Shown: positions 10,002-18,760, counted from the stretch's first letter. The stretch is 64,000 nucleotides of DNA from Clostridium guangxiense (GCF_021043395.1 NZ_JAJNKE010000013.1:26725-90724), one strand, 5' to 3'. The notes: generated by a model not told the origin, from the letters alone. Numbers and translations: made by a program.

Positions 10002-10280
10002 ATGAATATTGTAACTGTATGTGGAATGGGAATGGGATCAAGTTTAATACTTAAAATGAATATGGATGATATATTAAAGAAAAATGGAGTAAGCGCTAAT
10101 GTTGAAGCATGTGATTTAGGATCTTTAACAGGTAAAACTGCAGATTTAGTTGTAACAACTTATGAATTGAAATCTCAAATTGATGGTAAAGGATACAATA
10201 CTGTTTATGTAAAAAATGTAATAGACAAAAAAACAATAGAAGAAGTAGTTATGGAGGCAATAAGAAATTTAAATAAGTAA
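10002..10280 (+). CDS. ulaB: PTS ascorbate-type EIIB component
   Basis: A 92-residue EIIB of the SgaB/UlaB family. The phosphocysteine is in VCGMGMGSSL near residue 7. It receives phosphate from EIIA and passes it to the incoming sugar at the EIIC channel. The gene starts two bases after the regulator, with AAAGGAGAG inside the regulator's last codons, so the two are translationally coupled. The only EIIA domain visible nearby is the C-terminal domain of the regulator. Its EIIC partner downstream is truncated, so transport through this system is doubtful. Confidence 0.88.
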   Translation: MNIVTVCGMGMGSSLILKMNMDDILKKNGVSANVEACDLGSLTGKTADLVVTTYELKSQIDGKGYNTVYVKNVIDKKTIEEVVMEAIRNLNK

Positions 10281-10314
10281 TGAGTAGTTATAATCTAATC
10301 TTTTTTAAAGAAAT

Positions 10315-10371
10315 TAAGTGCTGTATATTAAATATAGCCTTTTAGCAAATATAAATAATATAGCAGCACTT
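10315..10371 (+). promoter_or_regulatory. Hairpin between EIIB and EIIC genes
   Basis: AAGTGCTGTATATT and AATATAGCAGCACTT form a long stem with an AT-rich loop and no T-run. It could be a processing or stability element that sets the EIIB:EIIC ratio; this is inferred. Confidence 0.5.
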
Positions 10372-10434
10372 GATATATAAAATTAAAAATCGGTGTAAAT
10401 GATTGTGCTGATAATAAGCGGGGGGGAAAAAATA

Positions 10435-10995
10435 ATGATTAATTTTATTGTAAGCTTTCTTGATCAACCTGCAATCGTCGTAGGAATTATGGCGTTGATA
10501 GGTTTAATTGCTCTAAAGAAACCAGTATCTCAGATTGTTACTGGAACATTTAAAACTATTATTGGTTTTATAATATTCCAGCTAGGTTCAGGTGCAATAG
10601 CTGACAATCTTAATATTTTGGGACCTGCATTTCAAAGTGCGTTCCATATACAAGGAGTTGTTCCAACCAATGAGGCGGTAATAGCGTTAGTTCAAAAGAA
10701 CTTTGGTACAGAAATGGCCCTAATTATGGCATTCGGATTTATTGTAAATATTTTAATTGCTAGACTTACTTCATTGAAATACATATTTTTAACAGGGCAT
10801 CATATGTTATTTATGGCAGGCTTATTAGCAGCAATATTATCTGTTTTAGGATTTAAAGGTCCTGAACTTATAATTGTGGCATCATTACTTTTAGGTGCAA
10901 CTATGGTTATAACACCAGCAAATATTTTATTTGAAAAGTATGGTTTTACAGTACAAAATATAGTAGAAAGTGCAAAGAAATTGTGCAATAAATAG
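10435..10995 (+). pseudogene. Truncated UlaA-type EIIC fused to a transketolase-like tail
   Basis: The start follows GGGGGGAAA. The first 160 or so residues match the N-terminal third of the ascorbate EIIC (SgaT/UlaA), including membrane segments and FLTGHHMLFMAG. The family is normally well over 400 residues; this frame has 186. After LLLGATMVITPA the sequence becomes NILFEKYGFTVQNIVESAKK, which reads like the extreme C-terminus of transketolase. The simplest explanation is a deletion joining ulaA in frame to the end of a downstream tkt gene. The product would lack the second half of the transporter. Confidence 0.7.
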
Positions 10996-11002
10996 TGTTA
11001 TA

Positions 11003-11055
11003 AATAACAAGCAGGTCGCTAAAATCTTGTTGACTTGCTTGTTATTCATTTTTGT
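11003..11055. terminator. Terminator between convergent genes
   Basis: AATAACAAGCAGGTC pairs with GACTTGCTTGTTATT with one mismatch, followed by an AT-rich tail with TTTTT. It sits between the ulaA fragment and the oppositely oriented isoprenoid-synthase-like gene and may serve both. Confidence 0.7.
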
Positions 11056-11057
11056 AA

Positions 11058-12341
11058 CTATTCCGGTTTTAAAGCGTACATTATAATCTCGTTTGTAGTC
11101 ATGCCGTTATAGCTTTCTTTAATATTATTTGAATACTTTCTTTTTAGTTTCTTGTATAAATTTTTCATATATCTAGGTGTATATGGAAAGTATGCCTTCA
11201 TTTTTTTAAAGTATTTTTTACTGTAGAGGCTCTTATTCTTAGTAATAGCAAAGAGTATTAGTTTAAGACAGTTTTTTTGTATTAGCTCTTTAAGCAAATC
11301 TATATTAGGACAATTAAAAGCTTTAGTATTGTTTAAAAGATCAAAGGTGAAATTAATTAAACAGTTTGCTATATGATCTAAAGGCCATTTTGTAGATAAT
11401 TGAGATACAATAGTCATATGACCATTTTTAAAATCCTCTTTTGCATCCTGAAGATCATCACATATTTGAAGCAGTACTCCGTATCCAAAGAAAAATTCAG
11501 CTTCTTCTTCAGTTAGGCTTCCGTTTACAATATAGGCATCGGCAAGCACAGAGCTGCCTCCCTTTTCCATACTAATTCCTAAAATATCGCATTCGTAAGG
11601 CAGAGTTAGTTTTCCCTGCTGTATTAAACTTTTCATTTGAGCGTTTTGAATGCAAAGTAAGCTTTCAAAAACCTCTATGTTTTTAGAACGATCAAACTCA
11701 CCTTCTATTTTTTCTACAAGATTAAAAAGGTGTCTTTCGTAGGGTGAAATTGGCTGAACACTTTCTCCAGCCAATTTCTTTTCAAAGGTATCATTCATTT
11801 TTATTTTTTCTGATTTTGAGATATTATTGTCATCTAAAAAATTATCGGTGTAAGGATATAGCATGCTGTAACTAAATATAGAAGGGGTAAGCTTAGGCAA
11901 TTTGCCAAACAGCATTTGTATTATATTCATAATCCATAGATTTCTCAATGCTTGGCCTATATTTTCAATAGGCATATCTGGATTGAAAGCTTGGGCTTCG
12001 TTAACAAAGTTTTCAGTATTTTTAAGCAAGGCTTCGCTAAATAGAATATTTTTATCCTCACTATTTATTAAATCTGAATTAGCTACGAAGTTATCAATTA
12101 AAAGGTTTATATTCTTTTTCCATATTCTTTGGTTCTGATTTCCTAAGGGAAAGCTTTTTATTGCTTTTACAAACTTGTCTATAAAATCATTTGTAAGCCT
12201 TTCCTGCTTCTTTTTATGCCAATAGGTGGTGGTGTTTTTTAGCTTTGGAAAGTCTTTGCTGGTACTCCACCAAGTATCAGTAAAAGAACTAATAAAGTTA
12301 TGTACTTGATTAGAAACCTTTAGTTCATTTGCTTGTTCCAT
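11058..12341 (-). CDS. Class-1 isoprenoid-synthase-like protein
   Basis: A 427-residue, mostly helical protein. Two Asp-rich motifs are placed as in class-1 prenyltransferases and terpene synthases: YTDNFLDD near residue 170 and LQICDDLQDAKED near 293. These bind the Mg2+-diphosphate of the substrate in that superfamily. The rest does not look like an ordinary farnesyl- or geranylgeranyl-diphosphate synthase, and the C-terminus is very basic. No isoprenoid gene is adjacent and the gene stands alone on its strand. The product (prenyl chain, terpene or other) cannot be read from the sequence. The start is ATG behind GGAGAG. Confidence 0.65.
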   Translation of the reverse strand: MEQANELKVSNQVHNFISSFTDTWWSTSKDFPKLKNTTTYWHKKKQERLTNDFIDKFVKAIKSFPLGNQNQRIWKKNINLLIDNFVANSDLINSEDKNILFSEALLKNTENFVNEAQAFNPDMPIENIGQALRNLWIMNIIQMLFGKLPKLTPSIFSYSMLYPYTDNFLDDNNISKSEKIKMNDTFEKKLAGESVQPISPYERHLFNLVEKIEGEFDRSKNIEVFESLLCIQNAQMKSLIQQGKLTLPYECDILGISMEKGGSSVLADAYIVNGSLTEEEAEFFFGYGVLLQICDDLQDAKEDFKNGHMTIVSQLSTKWPLDHIANCLINFTFDLLNNTKAFNCPNIDLLKELIQKNCLKLILFAITKNKSLYSKKYFKKMKAYFPYTPRYMKNLYKKLKRKYSNNIKESYNGMTTNEIIMYALKPE

Positions 12342-12504
12342 AATAAATTCTCTCCAATGTAAATTATTAAATTAATAATAACATTAGTTAGAGTAGAGAG
12401 TAAAGGGTAGAACCAATAAATTGATTTTTTGTTGACATAGCATAAATTTAATGGCAATATTTTAGTTGATAAGCTATTTATTATAGTATGAAGGGAGACA
12501 AAGT

Positions 12505-13398
12505 ATGAAAAGATTATTAGATTGTACAGCTAGTGATATGAAAAGTATGACAGCTAAGGAATTAAAGCAAGCTATTCTAGCAAGTGAGGGAAGAACTGTG
12601 TTGTCTGAAAATATTGTTTCAGTTGAACCTTTGGTTTCTAGTGTTACAAATTCAGAATTGGCGGCTGCTTTTGGGGCGGATTTATTGCTCTTAAATGCGT
12701 TTGATTGCTATAAGTGTGAAATTAAAGGATTGCCACAAACAGATAATCCAATTGAACTTTTGAAAAATTATACAGGTAGACCTATAGGTCTTAATTTGGA
12801 GCCTGTGGATATTCATGCAAATATGATGGAAGATACTTTAAAAATACCTAAAGGAAGAACTGCTTGCGAGGATACCTTTAAGTTAGCGAATAAATTGGGA
12901 TTTGATTTTGTTTGCTTAACTGGTAATCCTAAAACGGGAGTGACAAATAAACAAATTGAAGATGCTATAATTTTAGCAAAAAAACATTTTGATGGGCTTG
13001 TATTTGCTGGAAAAATGCATTCGTCTGGAGTGAATGAGCCAGTAGTTGATTTAAAAGCTGTTGAAAAATTTATAGATAATGGTGCAGATGTAATTTTAAT
13101 GCCAGCGGTAGGAACTGTACCAGGATTTCAGGAAAGCGAACTTCATGAAGCTGTAGAACTTGTAAAAACTAAAGGTGCATTATCCATGAGTACAATTGGT
13201 ACAAGTCAAGAAGGAGCGGACAGCAGCACTATTAGGGAGTTCGCACTTTCAAGCAAAAGAGCAGGAGTTGATATTCAACATATAGGTGATTCTGGATATG
13301 AAGGTATAGCAATTCCAGAAAATATAATGGCCATGTCTATAGCTATTAGAGGGAAAAGGCACACATATAGAAGAATTGCGAGATCAATCAATAGATAA
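12505..13398 (+). CDS. Conserved TIM-barrel-like protein (DUF7916 type), function unknown
   Basis: A 297-residue cytosolic protein that begins MKRLLDCTASDMKSMT. It shows alternating strand-helix units with conserved LLLNAFD, IGLNLEPVD, FVCLTGNPKTGV, VILMPAVGTVPGF and DIQHIGDSGYEG, which fits a phosphate-binding TIM barrel. Similar proteins are often found beside PTS genes and have been labelled HAD-like hydrolases, but no HAD motif is visible. It lies upstream of the amino-sugar operon, with its own start signal AGGGAG. No function is claimed. Confidence 0.55.
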   Translation: MKRLLDCTASDMKSMTAKELKQAILASEGRTVLSENIVSVEPLVSSVTNSELAAAFGADLLLLNAFDCYKCEIKGLPQTDNPIELLKNYTGRPIGLNLEPVDIHANMMEDTLKIPKGRTACEDTFKLANKLGFDFVCLTGNPKTGVTNKQIEDAIILAKKHFDGLVFAGKMHSSGVNEPVVDLKAVEKFIDNGADVILMPAVGTVPGFQESELHEAVELVKTKGALSMSTIGTSQEGADSSTIREFALSSKRAGVDIQHIGDSGYEGIAIPENIMAMSIAIRGKRHTYRRIARSINR

Positions 13399-13510
13399 TG
13401 TCGTAATTGCATTCTGTTATATAGTGAGACTAGCTTAACTAAATATTATTTATATGATGTGATTTTTATAGTTTAATATTTTAGGTAGATTAATTATATG
13501 TATAACAAAA

Positions 13511-13545
13511 TTGGTATATACAATATGTCAATATGATGATATAAT
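13511..13545 (+). promoter_or_regulatory. Probable NagR-type operator over the promoter of the mur/nag operon
   Basis: TTGGTATATACAATATGTC carries an imperfect palindrome centred on GTATATAC, like the sites of NagR/YvoA GntR regulators, and is followed by TATAAT. The same sequence recurs at 21552 before the second gntR copy. Conservation of this short block in both copies supports a regulatory role. Confidence 0.6.
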
Positions 13546-13577
13546 AATATTATATATTGAAGTTGGGAGGTAGCAGC

Positions 13578-14309
13578 TTGAAGAAAATATCAAAATCAGA
13601 TCCAGTTCCGCTGCATTATCAGCTTAAAACAATACTTTTGGATATGATTGAAAATGAAGAACTTAAACCTGGAGATATGATACCAACTGAAAGAGAATTA
13701 TGTGATATTCAGGGAGTAAGCAGGATGACTATAAATAAAGCCATAATGTCACTTGTAAATGAAGGAGTACTTTATAGAGAACAGGGCAAGGGAACTTTTG
13801 TTGCTAAACCTAAAGAGAAGCAGGAAATATATAAGCTTAAAAGTTTTACTCAGGAAATGAGTGAAAAAGGATTAACTACATCAACTAAAATTATATCCTT
13901 TGAAATAAAAGAAGCTACTAAAAAAAATATAAGTATACTTAAAATACCAAAAGAATTTAATAAAGTAATAGAAATAAGAAGACTTAGAATGACAGAAAAA
14001 GATCCTGTGGCTATTGAAACTGTGTGGATTCCGGAACATTTATTTAAAGGAATGACAGCGGATATGATTGAGGGAAAATCGCTTTACGCTGTATTTGAGC
14101 AGAAATTTAATTATAAGCCTAAAAAAGCAAAGCAAACCATTGAGCCTGTGGCTTTAAGTGAATTTGAGGCAAAGCTTTTGAATCAGGAGGAAAATGCATT
14201 AGCACTTATGTTTAAAAGAATAACATACACAGAAAATAATATTCCTATTGAGTATACAAATACTATAAACCGAAGTGATAAATATGAATATGAAATACTC
14301 TTAACATAA
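13578..14309 (+). CDS. nagR: GntR-family regulator, HutC/NagR subfamily
   Basis: A 243-residue repressor. A winged helix-turn-helix (about residues 8-75, with PTERELCDIQGVSRMTINKA) is followed by a UTRA effector domain (about 90-240). The TTG start seven bases after GGGAGG is preferred and is matched in the paralogue at 21619. It heads the murQ-nagA-nagB operon, with 17 bases before murQ. Regulators of this type sense GlcNAc-6-P or GlcN-6-P; the effector here is inferred from the neighbours. Confidence 0.8.
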   Translation: MKKISKSDPVPLHYQLKTILLDMIENEELKPGDMIPTERELCDIQGVSRMTINKAIMSLVNEGVLYREQGKGTFVAKPKEKQEIYKLKSFTQEMSEKGLTTSTKIISFEIKEATKKNISILKIPKEFNKVIEIRRLRMTEKDPVAIETVWIPEHLFKGMTADMIEGKSLYAVFEQKFNYKPKKAKQTIEPVALSEFEAKLLNQEENALALMFKRITYTENNIPIEYTNTINRSDKYEYEILLT

Positions 14310-14326
14310 GCATTGGAGGTAAATGT

Positions 14327-15202
14327 ATGGAAGAAAGAAACATAAATACCATTAATTTAGATGATTTAAGTACATTTGAAGTATTAAAGAAAATAAATGA
14401 AGAAGACAAAAAAGTTGCAGAGGCTGTTGACAAAGAACTTCCTAGTATAGAAAAAGCAGTTGATATAATTGTGGAAGGTTTTAAAAATGGAGGAAGGCTA
14501 TTTTATATAGGAAGCGGCAGTAGTGGGAAAATTGGTGTTATGGATGCATCAGAATGTCCACCTACTTTTGGCGTTGATGATTCTATGGTTCAAGGAATTA
14601 TATCAGGAGGGAATAATGCTTTAAGTGGATGGCTTGAAGAAACAGAAGATGATGGAGATTTGGCAGTAAAAGATCTTAAAGAAAAAGGTATAAATAAAAA
14701 AGATGTTGTTGTTGGAATTACTGCAAGCGGAAATACCCCTTATGTGAATAGTGCAATAGAGTATTCAAATAAGATTGGATGTAAAACCATTGGTATTGTT
14801 TGTTCACAAGGAACGTTAAGTGAAAAATCTGATGTAACTATTTGTGTTAATGTTGGACCAGAAGTAATAATGGGATCAACAAGAATGAAAGCTGGTACAG
14901 CTGAAAAAATGGTCTTAAATATGCTTTCAACAACCTCCATGATTAAAATTGGAAATACATATTCAAATTTAATGGTAAATGTAAGACCAATCAATGAAAA
15001 GCTAAGAGAAAGAGTAAAAAAAATAGTTAAGCTTGCAACCAATGCTGATGATTTAGTTATAGATAAAATAGTTAAAGAGTGCAATTACAATGCTAAAGTA
15101 GCAATTGTTACAATAATGATGGGAGAAGATGTGCCAAAGGCTTGTGAACTCCTAAAAAAATTTCAAGGGAATATTTCAAAGGCTATAAAAAGCCTAAAAT
15201 AA
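14327..15202 (+). CDS. murQ: N-acetylmuramic acid 6-phosphate etherase
   Basis: A 291-residue SIS-domain enzyme that splits the lactyl ether of MurNAc-6-P to GlcNAc-6-P and D-lactate in the cytosol. Family signatures are present: YIGSGSSGKIGVMDASECPP near residues 62-81, GITASGNTPYV near 130, and GPEVIMGSTRMKAGTAEKM near 177-195. Length is normal. It is the first enzyme of the operon and hands its product directly to NagA, encoded 16 bases downstream. Confidence 0.93.
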   Translation: MEERNINTINLDDLSTFEVLKKINEEDKKVAEAVDKELPSIEKAVDIIVEGFKNGGRLFYIGSGSSGKIGVMDASECPPTFGVDDSMVQGIISGGNNALSGWLEETEDDGDLAVKDLKEKGINKKDVVVGITASGNTPYVNSAIEYSNKIGCKTIGIVCSQGTLSEKSDVTICVNVGPEVIMGSTRMKAGTAEKMVLNMLSTTSMIKIGNTYSNLMVNVRPINEKLRERVKKIVKLATNADDLVIDKIVKECNYNAKVAIVTIMMGEDVPKACELLKKFQGNISKAIKSLK

Positions 15203-15218
15203 ACAAGAGGGTGAAAAT

Positions 15219-16358
15219 ATGAAAGCTATAATTAATGGTAAGATAATAACGAAAGAAGATGTGTTAAAGAATAAAGTATTGTTATTTGATGAAAAAATAA
15301 ATAAGATAGTAGACTCTAAAGATTTTAACAAAGATGGTGTAGAAATTATAGATGCTAAAGGTAATTACATTTCTCCGGGTTTTATAGATGTACATATACA
15401 TGGCGCCAATGGAGAAGATGTTATGGATGGAGAAATGGAATCACTTGAAACCATAAGCAAATTTATTGCGGGAAAAGGTGTTACTGCATTTTTACCAACT
15501 ACTATGACTATGGGTAAGGAGGATATATATAAGGCACTTGAGACTGTAAAAGAAGCTGTAAATAAGAAGTTTCATGGAGCAGCAATTATAGGTGTACATC
15601 TTGAGGGACCATTTATAAATGAAAAATATAAAGGCGCTCAAAGGGAAGATTATATAGTTAAGCCAAGTTATGATTTTATTAAGAAATATAAGGATATAAT
15701 AAAAATTATAACAATGGCACCAGAAAAAGATGAAAACTTTAATTTTATAAAGGAAGTAAAGAAAAATACTGACATAGTGTTATCCATAGGACATTCTAAC
15801 GCAACTTATGAGGAGGCTATGGAAGCAATTGAATGTGGTATGAATCATATTACTCATACTTTTAATGCTATGACGCCTTTACATCATAGAAACCCTGGAG
15901 TTGTAGGTGCTGCATTTAATAGCAATGCATATTGTGAAATTATAGCTGATAAGATTCACGTACATCCTGGTGTTTTTAATATACTTCTAAAAGCAAAGGG
16001 GAAGGAAAAAGTAATACTTATAACAGATTGTATGAGAGCAGGTGGGCTTAAGGATGGAGTTTCAGAAATTGGAGGCCAAAAGGTTTTTATAAAAAATAAT
16101 TCTGTAAGGCTTTCCGACGGAACACTTGCAGGAAGCATACTAACGGTTAATAGAGCTGTTAAAAATATATATGAAAACACAAATTTAACACTTAATGAGG
16201 CTGTTAATTTGGCAACAATAAATCCAGCTAAAAGTATAAAAGTAGATGATAGAAAAGGAAGCATTGAAGAGGGAAAAGATGCTGATATAACAATATTTAA
16301 TGATGAATTTGAAGTTATTCAAACTATTGTAGGTGGAAAAACAGTTTATAGAAATTAA
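15219..16358 (+). CDS. nagA: N-acetylglucosamine-6-phosphate deacetylase
   Basis: A 379-residue amidohydrolase that converts GlcNAc-6-P to GlcN-6-P and acetate. Metal and catalytic motifs are visible: DVHIHG near residue 57, HLEGPF near 127, GHSNAT and HTFNAM with the metal histidines near 190-212, and ITDCM with the catalytic Asp near 268. It lies between murQ and nagB. Compared with the damaged copy at 22371-23666 it is complete. Confidence 0.93.
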   Translation: MKAIINGKIITKEDVLKNKVLLFDEKINKIVDSKDFNKDGVEIIDAKGNYISPGFIDVHIHGANGEDVMDGEMESLETISKFIAGKGVTAFLPTTMTMGKEDIYKALETVKEAVNKKFHGAAIIGVHLEGPFINEKYKGAQREDYIVKPSYDFIKKYKDIIKIITMAPEKDENFNFIKEVKKNTDIVLSIGHSNATYEEAMEAIECGMNHITHTFNAMTPLHHRNPGVVGAAFNSNAYCEIIADKIHVHPGVFNILLKAKGKEKVILITDCMRAGGLKDGVSEIGGQKVFIKNNSVRLSDGTLAGSILTVNRAVKNIYENTNLTLNEAVNLATINPAKSIKVDDRKGSIEEGKDADITIFNDEFEVIQTIVGGKTVYRN

Positions 16359-16374
16359 TTTGGAGGTGTTTTAA

Positions 16375-17100
16375 TTGAGAATAATATGTGTAGATAATTA
16401 TGATGAGATGAGTAAAAAGGCGGCAAGTATGGTTGCAAGTCAGATGATATTAAAGCATGACAGTGTGTTAGGGCTTGCTACGGGGGAGACTCCAACGGGC
16501 ATGTATAAAGAGCTTATAAAATTATATGATGATAAAGAAATAGATTTTTCTGATATTAAGACTTTTAACTTAGATGAATACTATGGTTTATCTAAAGAGA
16601 ATCCACAAAGCTATTATTGTTACATGATGAATAATTTATTTAAACATGTCAATATTAAACATGAAAACATAAACATACTTGATGGAAGGACAGATGATAT
16701 TGATAAAGAATGTTTAGATTATGATAAGAAGATTAAAGCATCAGGAGGAATTGATATTCAAGTTCTTGGAATAGGTGTAAATGGGCATATTGGATTTAAT
16801 GAACCTAGTATAAACTTTGAATCGGGAACACATCTTGTAAAGTTGGATAAGAAAACTATAGAGTCAAATTCAAGATTTTTCAAATCAATGGATGAGGTGC
16901 CTAAGTCAGCTTTAAGTATGGGCATAAAAACAATAATGCAATCTAAGGTTATAGTACTTCTTGCAAATGGAGAAGCTAAAGCTGAAGCAATTTATAAAGC
17001 TATTAATGGTAAAATTTGCCCTGAAGTTCCAGCTTCAATTTTACAGCTTCATAATAATGTTAATATTATAGTTGATAAGGAAGCCGCTAAGTTGCTTTAA
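16375..17100 (+). CDS. nagB: Glucosamine-6-phosphate deaminase
   Basis: A 241-residue NagB that converts GlcN-6-P to fructose-6-P and ammonia. Motifs: GLATGETPTGMY near residues 38-49, NLDEYYGL near 67 with the catalytic Asp, and GIGVNGHIGFNEP near 130-142. The start is TTG after GGAGG, copied in the paralogue. Length is typical of the short Gram-positive form. It ends the operon before a strong hairpin. Confidence 0.93.
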   Translation: MRIICVDNYDEMSKKAASMVASQMILKHDSVLGLATGETPTGMYKELIKLYDDKEIDFSDIKTFNLDEYYGLSKENPQSYYCYMMNNLFKHVNIKHENINILDGRTDDIDKECLDYDKKIKASGGIDIQVLGIGVNGHIGFNEPSINFESGTHLVKLDKKTIESNSRFFKSMDEVPKSALSMGIKTIMQSKVIVLLANGEAKAEAIYKAINGKICPEVPASILQLHNNVNIIVDKEAAKLL

Positions 17101-17136
17101 TAAAGGGACTTAACTTTTTCGTTGATTATCTATTAA

Positions 17137-17190
17137 GCGAATAGATAGTATTTAGTGTTTTAAAATACTATCTATTCGCATTATTTTATT
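17137..17190 (+). terminator. Terminator after nagB
   Basis: GCGAATAGATAGTATTT and AAATACTATCTATTCGC form a 17-base perfect stem, followed by an AT-rich tail. It closes the nagR-murQ-nagA-nagB operon. Confidence 0.75.
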
Positions 17191-17196
17191 GTATAA

Positions 17197-17266
17197 TTCC
17201 ATTAAGAAATAAATAACATTTGTGCAAATGAGCAATTAGGTCTTGTAGAAGTATTTGGAGTAAAGG
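17197..17266 (+). pseudogene. Remnant of the Cys-rich protein gene before glcT
   Basis: This stretch aligns with the upstream region and first codons of the Cys-rich gene at 30107. Shared pieces are AAATAAATAAcATTTGTgc and CTTgTAGAAGTaTTTGGagTAAA. The coding part between and after is gone. The ribosome site of glcT (AAAGGGGG) lies at its end. It implies an ancestral order nagB, Cys-rich gene, glcT. Confidence 0.55.
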
Positions 17267-17274
17267 GGGAACTT

Positions 17275-18120
17275 ATGAAAAATTTAGATAATGATTTTAG
17301 AATTATAAAAACATTAAATAATAATGTACTTTTTGTGACTCAAAACAATAAAGAAAAGATTTTGTTTGAGAGAGGAATTGGCTTTGGTAAAAAAGCAGGT
17401 GATATAGTTCCTTTTGACACCCCTGTAGATAAGATTTTTTCTATTGAAAACGAACGTAATTTAAGTAATTTTAAGAAAATAGTTTCAAATGTAGATAGCA
17501 ATATTGTAGGCATGTGTGAAGAAATTATATCCATGATTTCAGAGGAACTAAGTGAAGATTTAAATGAAAAAATTCATATATCGCTAACTGATCATATTTC
17601 GTATACCATAAAAAGGCTCATGGCCAATGATATTATACAAAATCCATTTTTAATAGAAACTGAAACTTTATACAAGAGGGAATTTGAAATAGCAAGAAAA
17701 GCTGTAAAAATGCTTGAGAAAAAAATTAATATTAAAATACCAGAAGGTGAAATAGGTTTTATAACTCTTCATATTCATTCGTCAAGAAATGAGGGTAAGT
17801 TATCTAATACGATGAAATATGCCTTCCTTTCAAATGCCATAGTCAATTTGGTAGAAAAAGAGTTAAACATAAAAATATGCAAACATTCTTTAGATTACGC
17901 TCGTTTTATAACTCATATACGTTTTGCAATAGAGAGGATTATAAATGATGCTCCTATAAAAAATGAGCTACTTGATGCAATAAAAAATAAATATCCAGCT
18001 TCTTATGAAATATCAAATAAGGCTTGTAAGTTAATAGAAACAGAACTTCATAAAAAAGTAGCAGAAGACGAAACTGCATATTTAACTATACATATAGAAC
18101 GTATAAAAATGGTTCCTTAA
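17275..18120 (+). CDS. glcT: GlcT/LicT-type transcription antiterminator
   Basis: A 281-residue BglG-family antiterminator: an N-terminal RNA-binding CAT domain (about residues 1-60, with FRIIKTLNNNVLFV and ERGIGFGKKAGD) and two PRDs (about 70-170 and 175-281) with histidines in DHISYTIKRL, TLHIHS, HIRFAIERI and TIHIERI. When the right PTS sugar is present such proteins bind a RAT hairpin and stop terminator formation. The likely targets are the leader of the NagE-type gene at 18923 and perhaps the leader of the EIIA gene on the other strand. Confidence 0.88.
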   Translation: MKNLDNDFRIIKTLNNNVLFVTQNNKEKILFERGIGFGKKAGDIVPFDTPVDKIFSIENERNLSNFKKIVSNVDSNIVGMCEEIISMISEELSEDLNEKIHISLTDHISYTIKRLMANDIIQNPFLIETETLYKREFEIARKAVKMLEKKINIKIPEGEIGFITLHIHSSRNEGKLSNTMKYAFLSNAIVNLVEKELNIKICKHSLDYARFITHIRFAIERIINDAPIKNELLDAIKNKYPASYEISNKACKLIETELHKKVAEDETAYLTIHIERIKMVP

Positions 18121-18136
18121 CTGAATATAATTTTTA

Positions 18137-18176
18137 TGTAACTGCTGCATTAATTATTAATGCAGCAGTTACATTG
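18137..18176. terminator. Bidirectional terminator between glcT and EIIA gene
   Basis: TGTAACTGCTGCATTAA and its perfect complement enclose a four-base loop, with AT-rich sequence on both sides. It can end transcription from both converging genes. Confidence 0.75.
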
Positions 18177-18189
18177 ATTTTGCAGTTTT

Positions 18190-18669
18190 TTATTTTATCC
18201 TGTATTGAAAAATTTTATCTTTACCAGCTTCAACTTCTTGTCCTATACTGCATTTTATATCACTAACTATATTGGGATTAGTAATTAAAACTGGTGTAAT
18301 TAAGGAATATTCTTTACTTTTAATAAAGTCTCTATCAATTGCTACTATTGGATCTCCCTTTTTTACTTGACTTCCTTGTTTTGCTAGAGCTTTAAAACCT
18401 TCTCCTTGAAGATTTACTGTGTCAATTCCTATATGAACTAAAAGTTCTACACCGTTACTTAAAGTTAATGCAAAGGCATGGCAAGTTTTGAATATTAAAG
18501 TTAATTCTCCATCAGCTGGTGCTACAAATGTATTTCCAGTTCCATCTATTGCAGCTCCATCACCTGCTAATCTTTGTGCAAAAACTTGATCAGGTACTTC
18601 TGATAGATCTAATACTTTTCCAGATACAGGGGCTATTATTTCATAATCTTTTTTAAAAAAACCTAACAA
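18190..18669 (-). CDS. PTS EIIA component, glucose/GlcNAc type
   Basis: A 159-residue EIIA of the Crr type. The phospho-histidine is in LLVHIGIDT near residue 80 and the other active-site histidine is in KTCHAFAL near 64. It takes phosphate from HPr and passes it to the EIIB domain of a glucose-family permease. The NagE-type EIICB on the other strand (19052) has no EIIA domain, so they probably work together. The start is TTG behind GGAGG. Its leader carries a terminator and a RAT-like sequence. A paralogue lies at 30625-31086. Confidence 0.9.
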   Translation of the reverse strand: MLGFFKKDYEIIAPVSGKVLDLSEVPDQVFAQRLAGDGAAIDGTGNTFVAPADGELTLIFKTCHAFALTLSNGVELLVHIGIDTVNLQGEGFKALAKQGSQVKKGDPIVAIDRDFIKSKEYSLITPVLITNPNIVSDIKCSIGQEVEAGKDKIFQYRIK

Positions 18670-18710
18670 TTATATTCCTCCAATCTAAATTGTTTTAAAA
18701 TAATTAAGCA

Positions 18711-18742
18711 AAAAAGGCATAAGTTTATAAAAACTTATGCCT
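18711..18742 (-). terminator. Leader terminator upstream of the EIIA gene
   Basis: Read on the minus strand, AGGCATAAGTTT and AAACTTATGCCT form a stem followed by TTTTTT, 40 bases before the TTG start. A terminator between promoter and gene suggests attenuation. Confidence 0.65.
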
Positions 18743-18760
18743 GATTTAACAGTTACACAT
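18732..18760 (-). promoter_or_regulatory. RAT-like antiterminator site in the EIIA leader
   Basis: On the minus strand ATGTGTAACTG, a six-base loop, and CAGGCATAAGTT resemble the RAT consensus (GTTACTG...CAGGCA) and overlap the 5' arm of the terminator, as RAT sites do. The match is partial, so this is a candidate only. Confidence 0.4.

Noticed and set aside
12432..12460. Promoter TTGACA-17-CAATAT before the gene at 12505
   Set aside because: The -35 box is perfect but the -10 box matches only three of six positions, so it was not listed as a feature.
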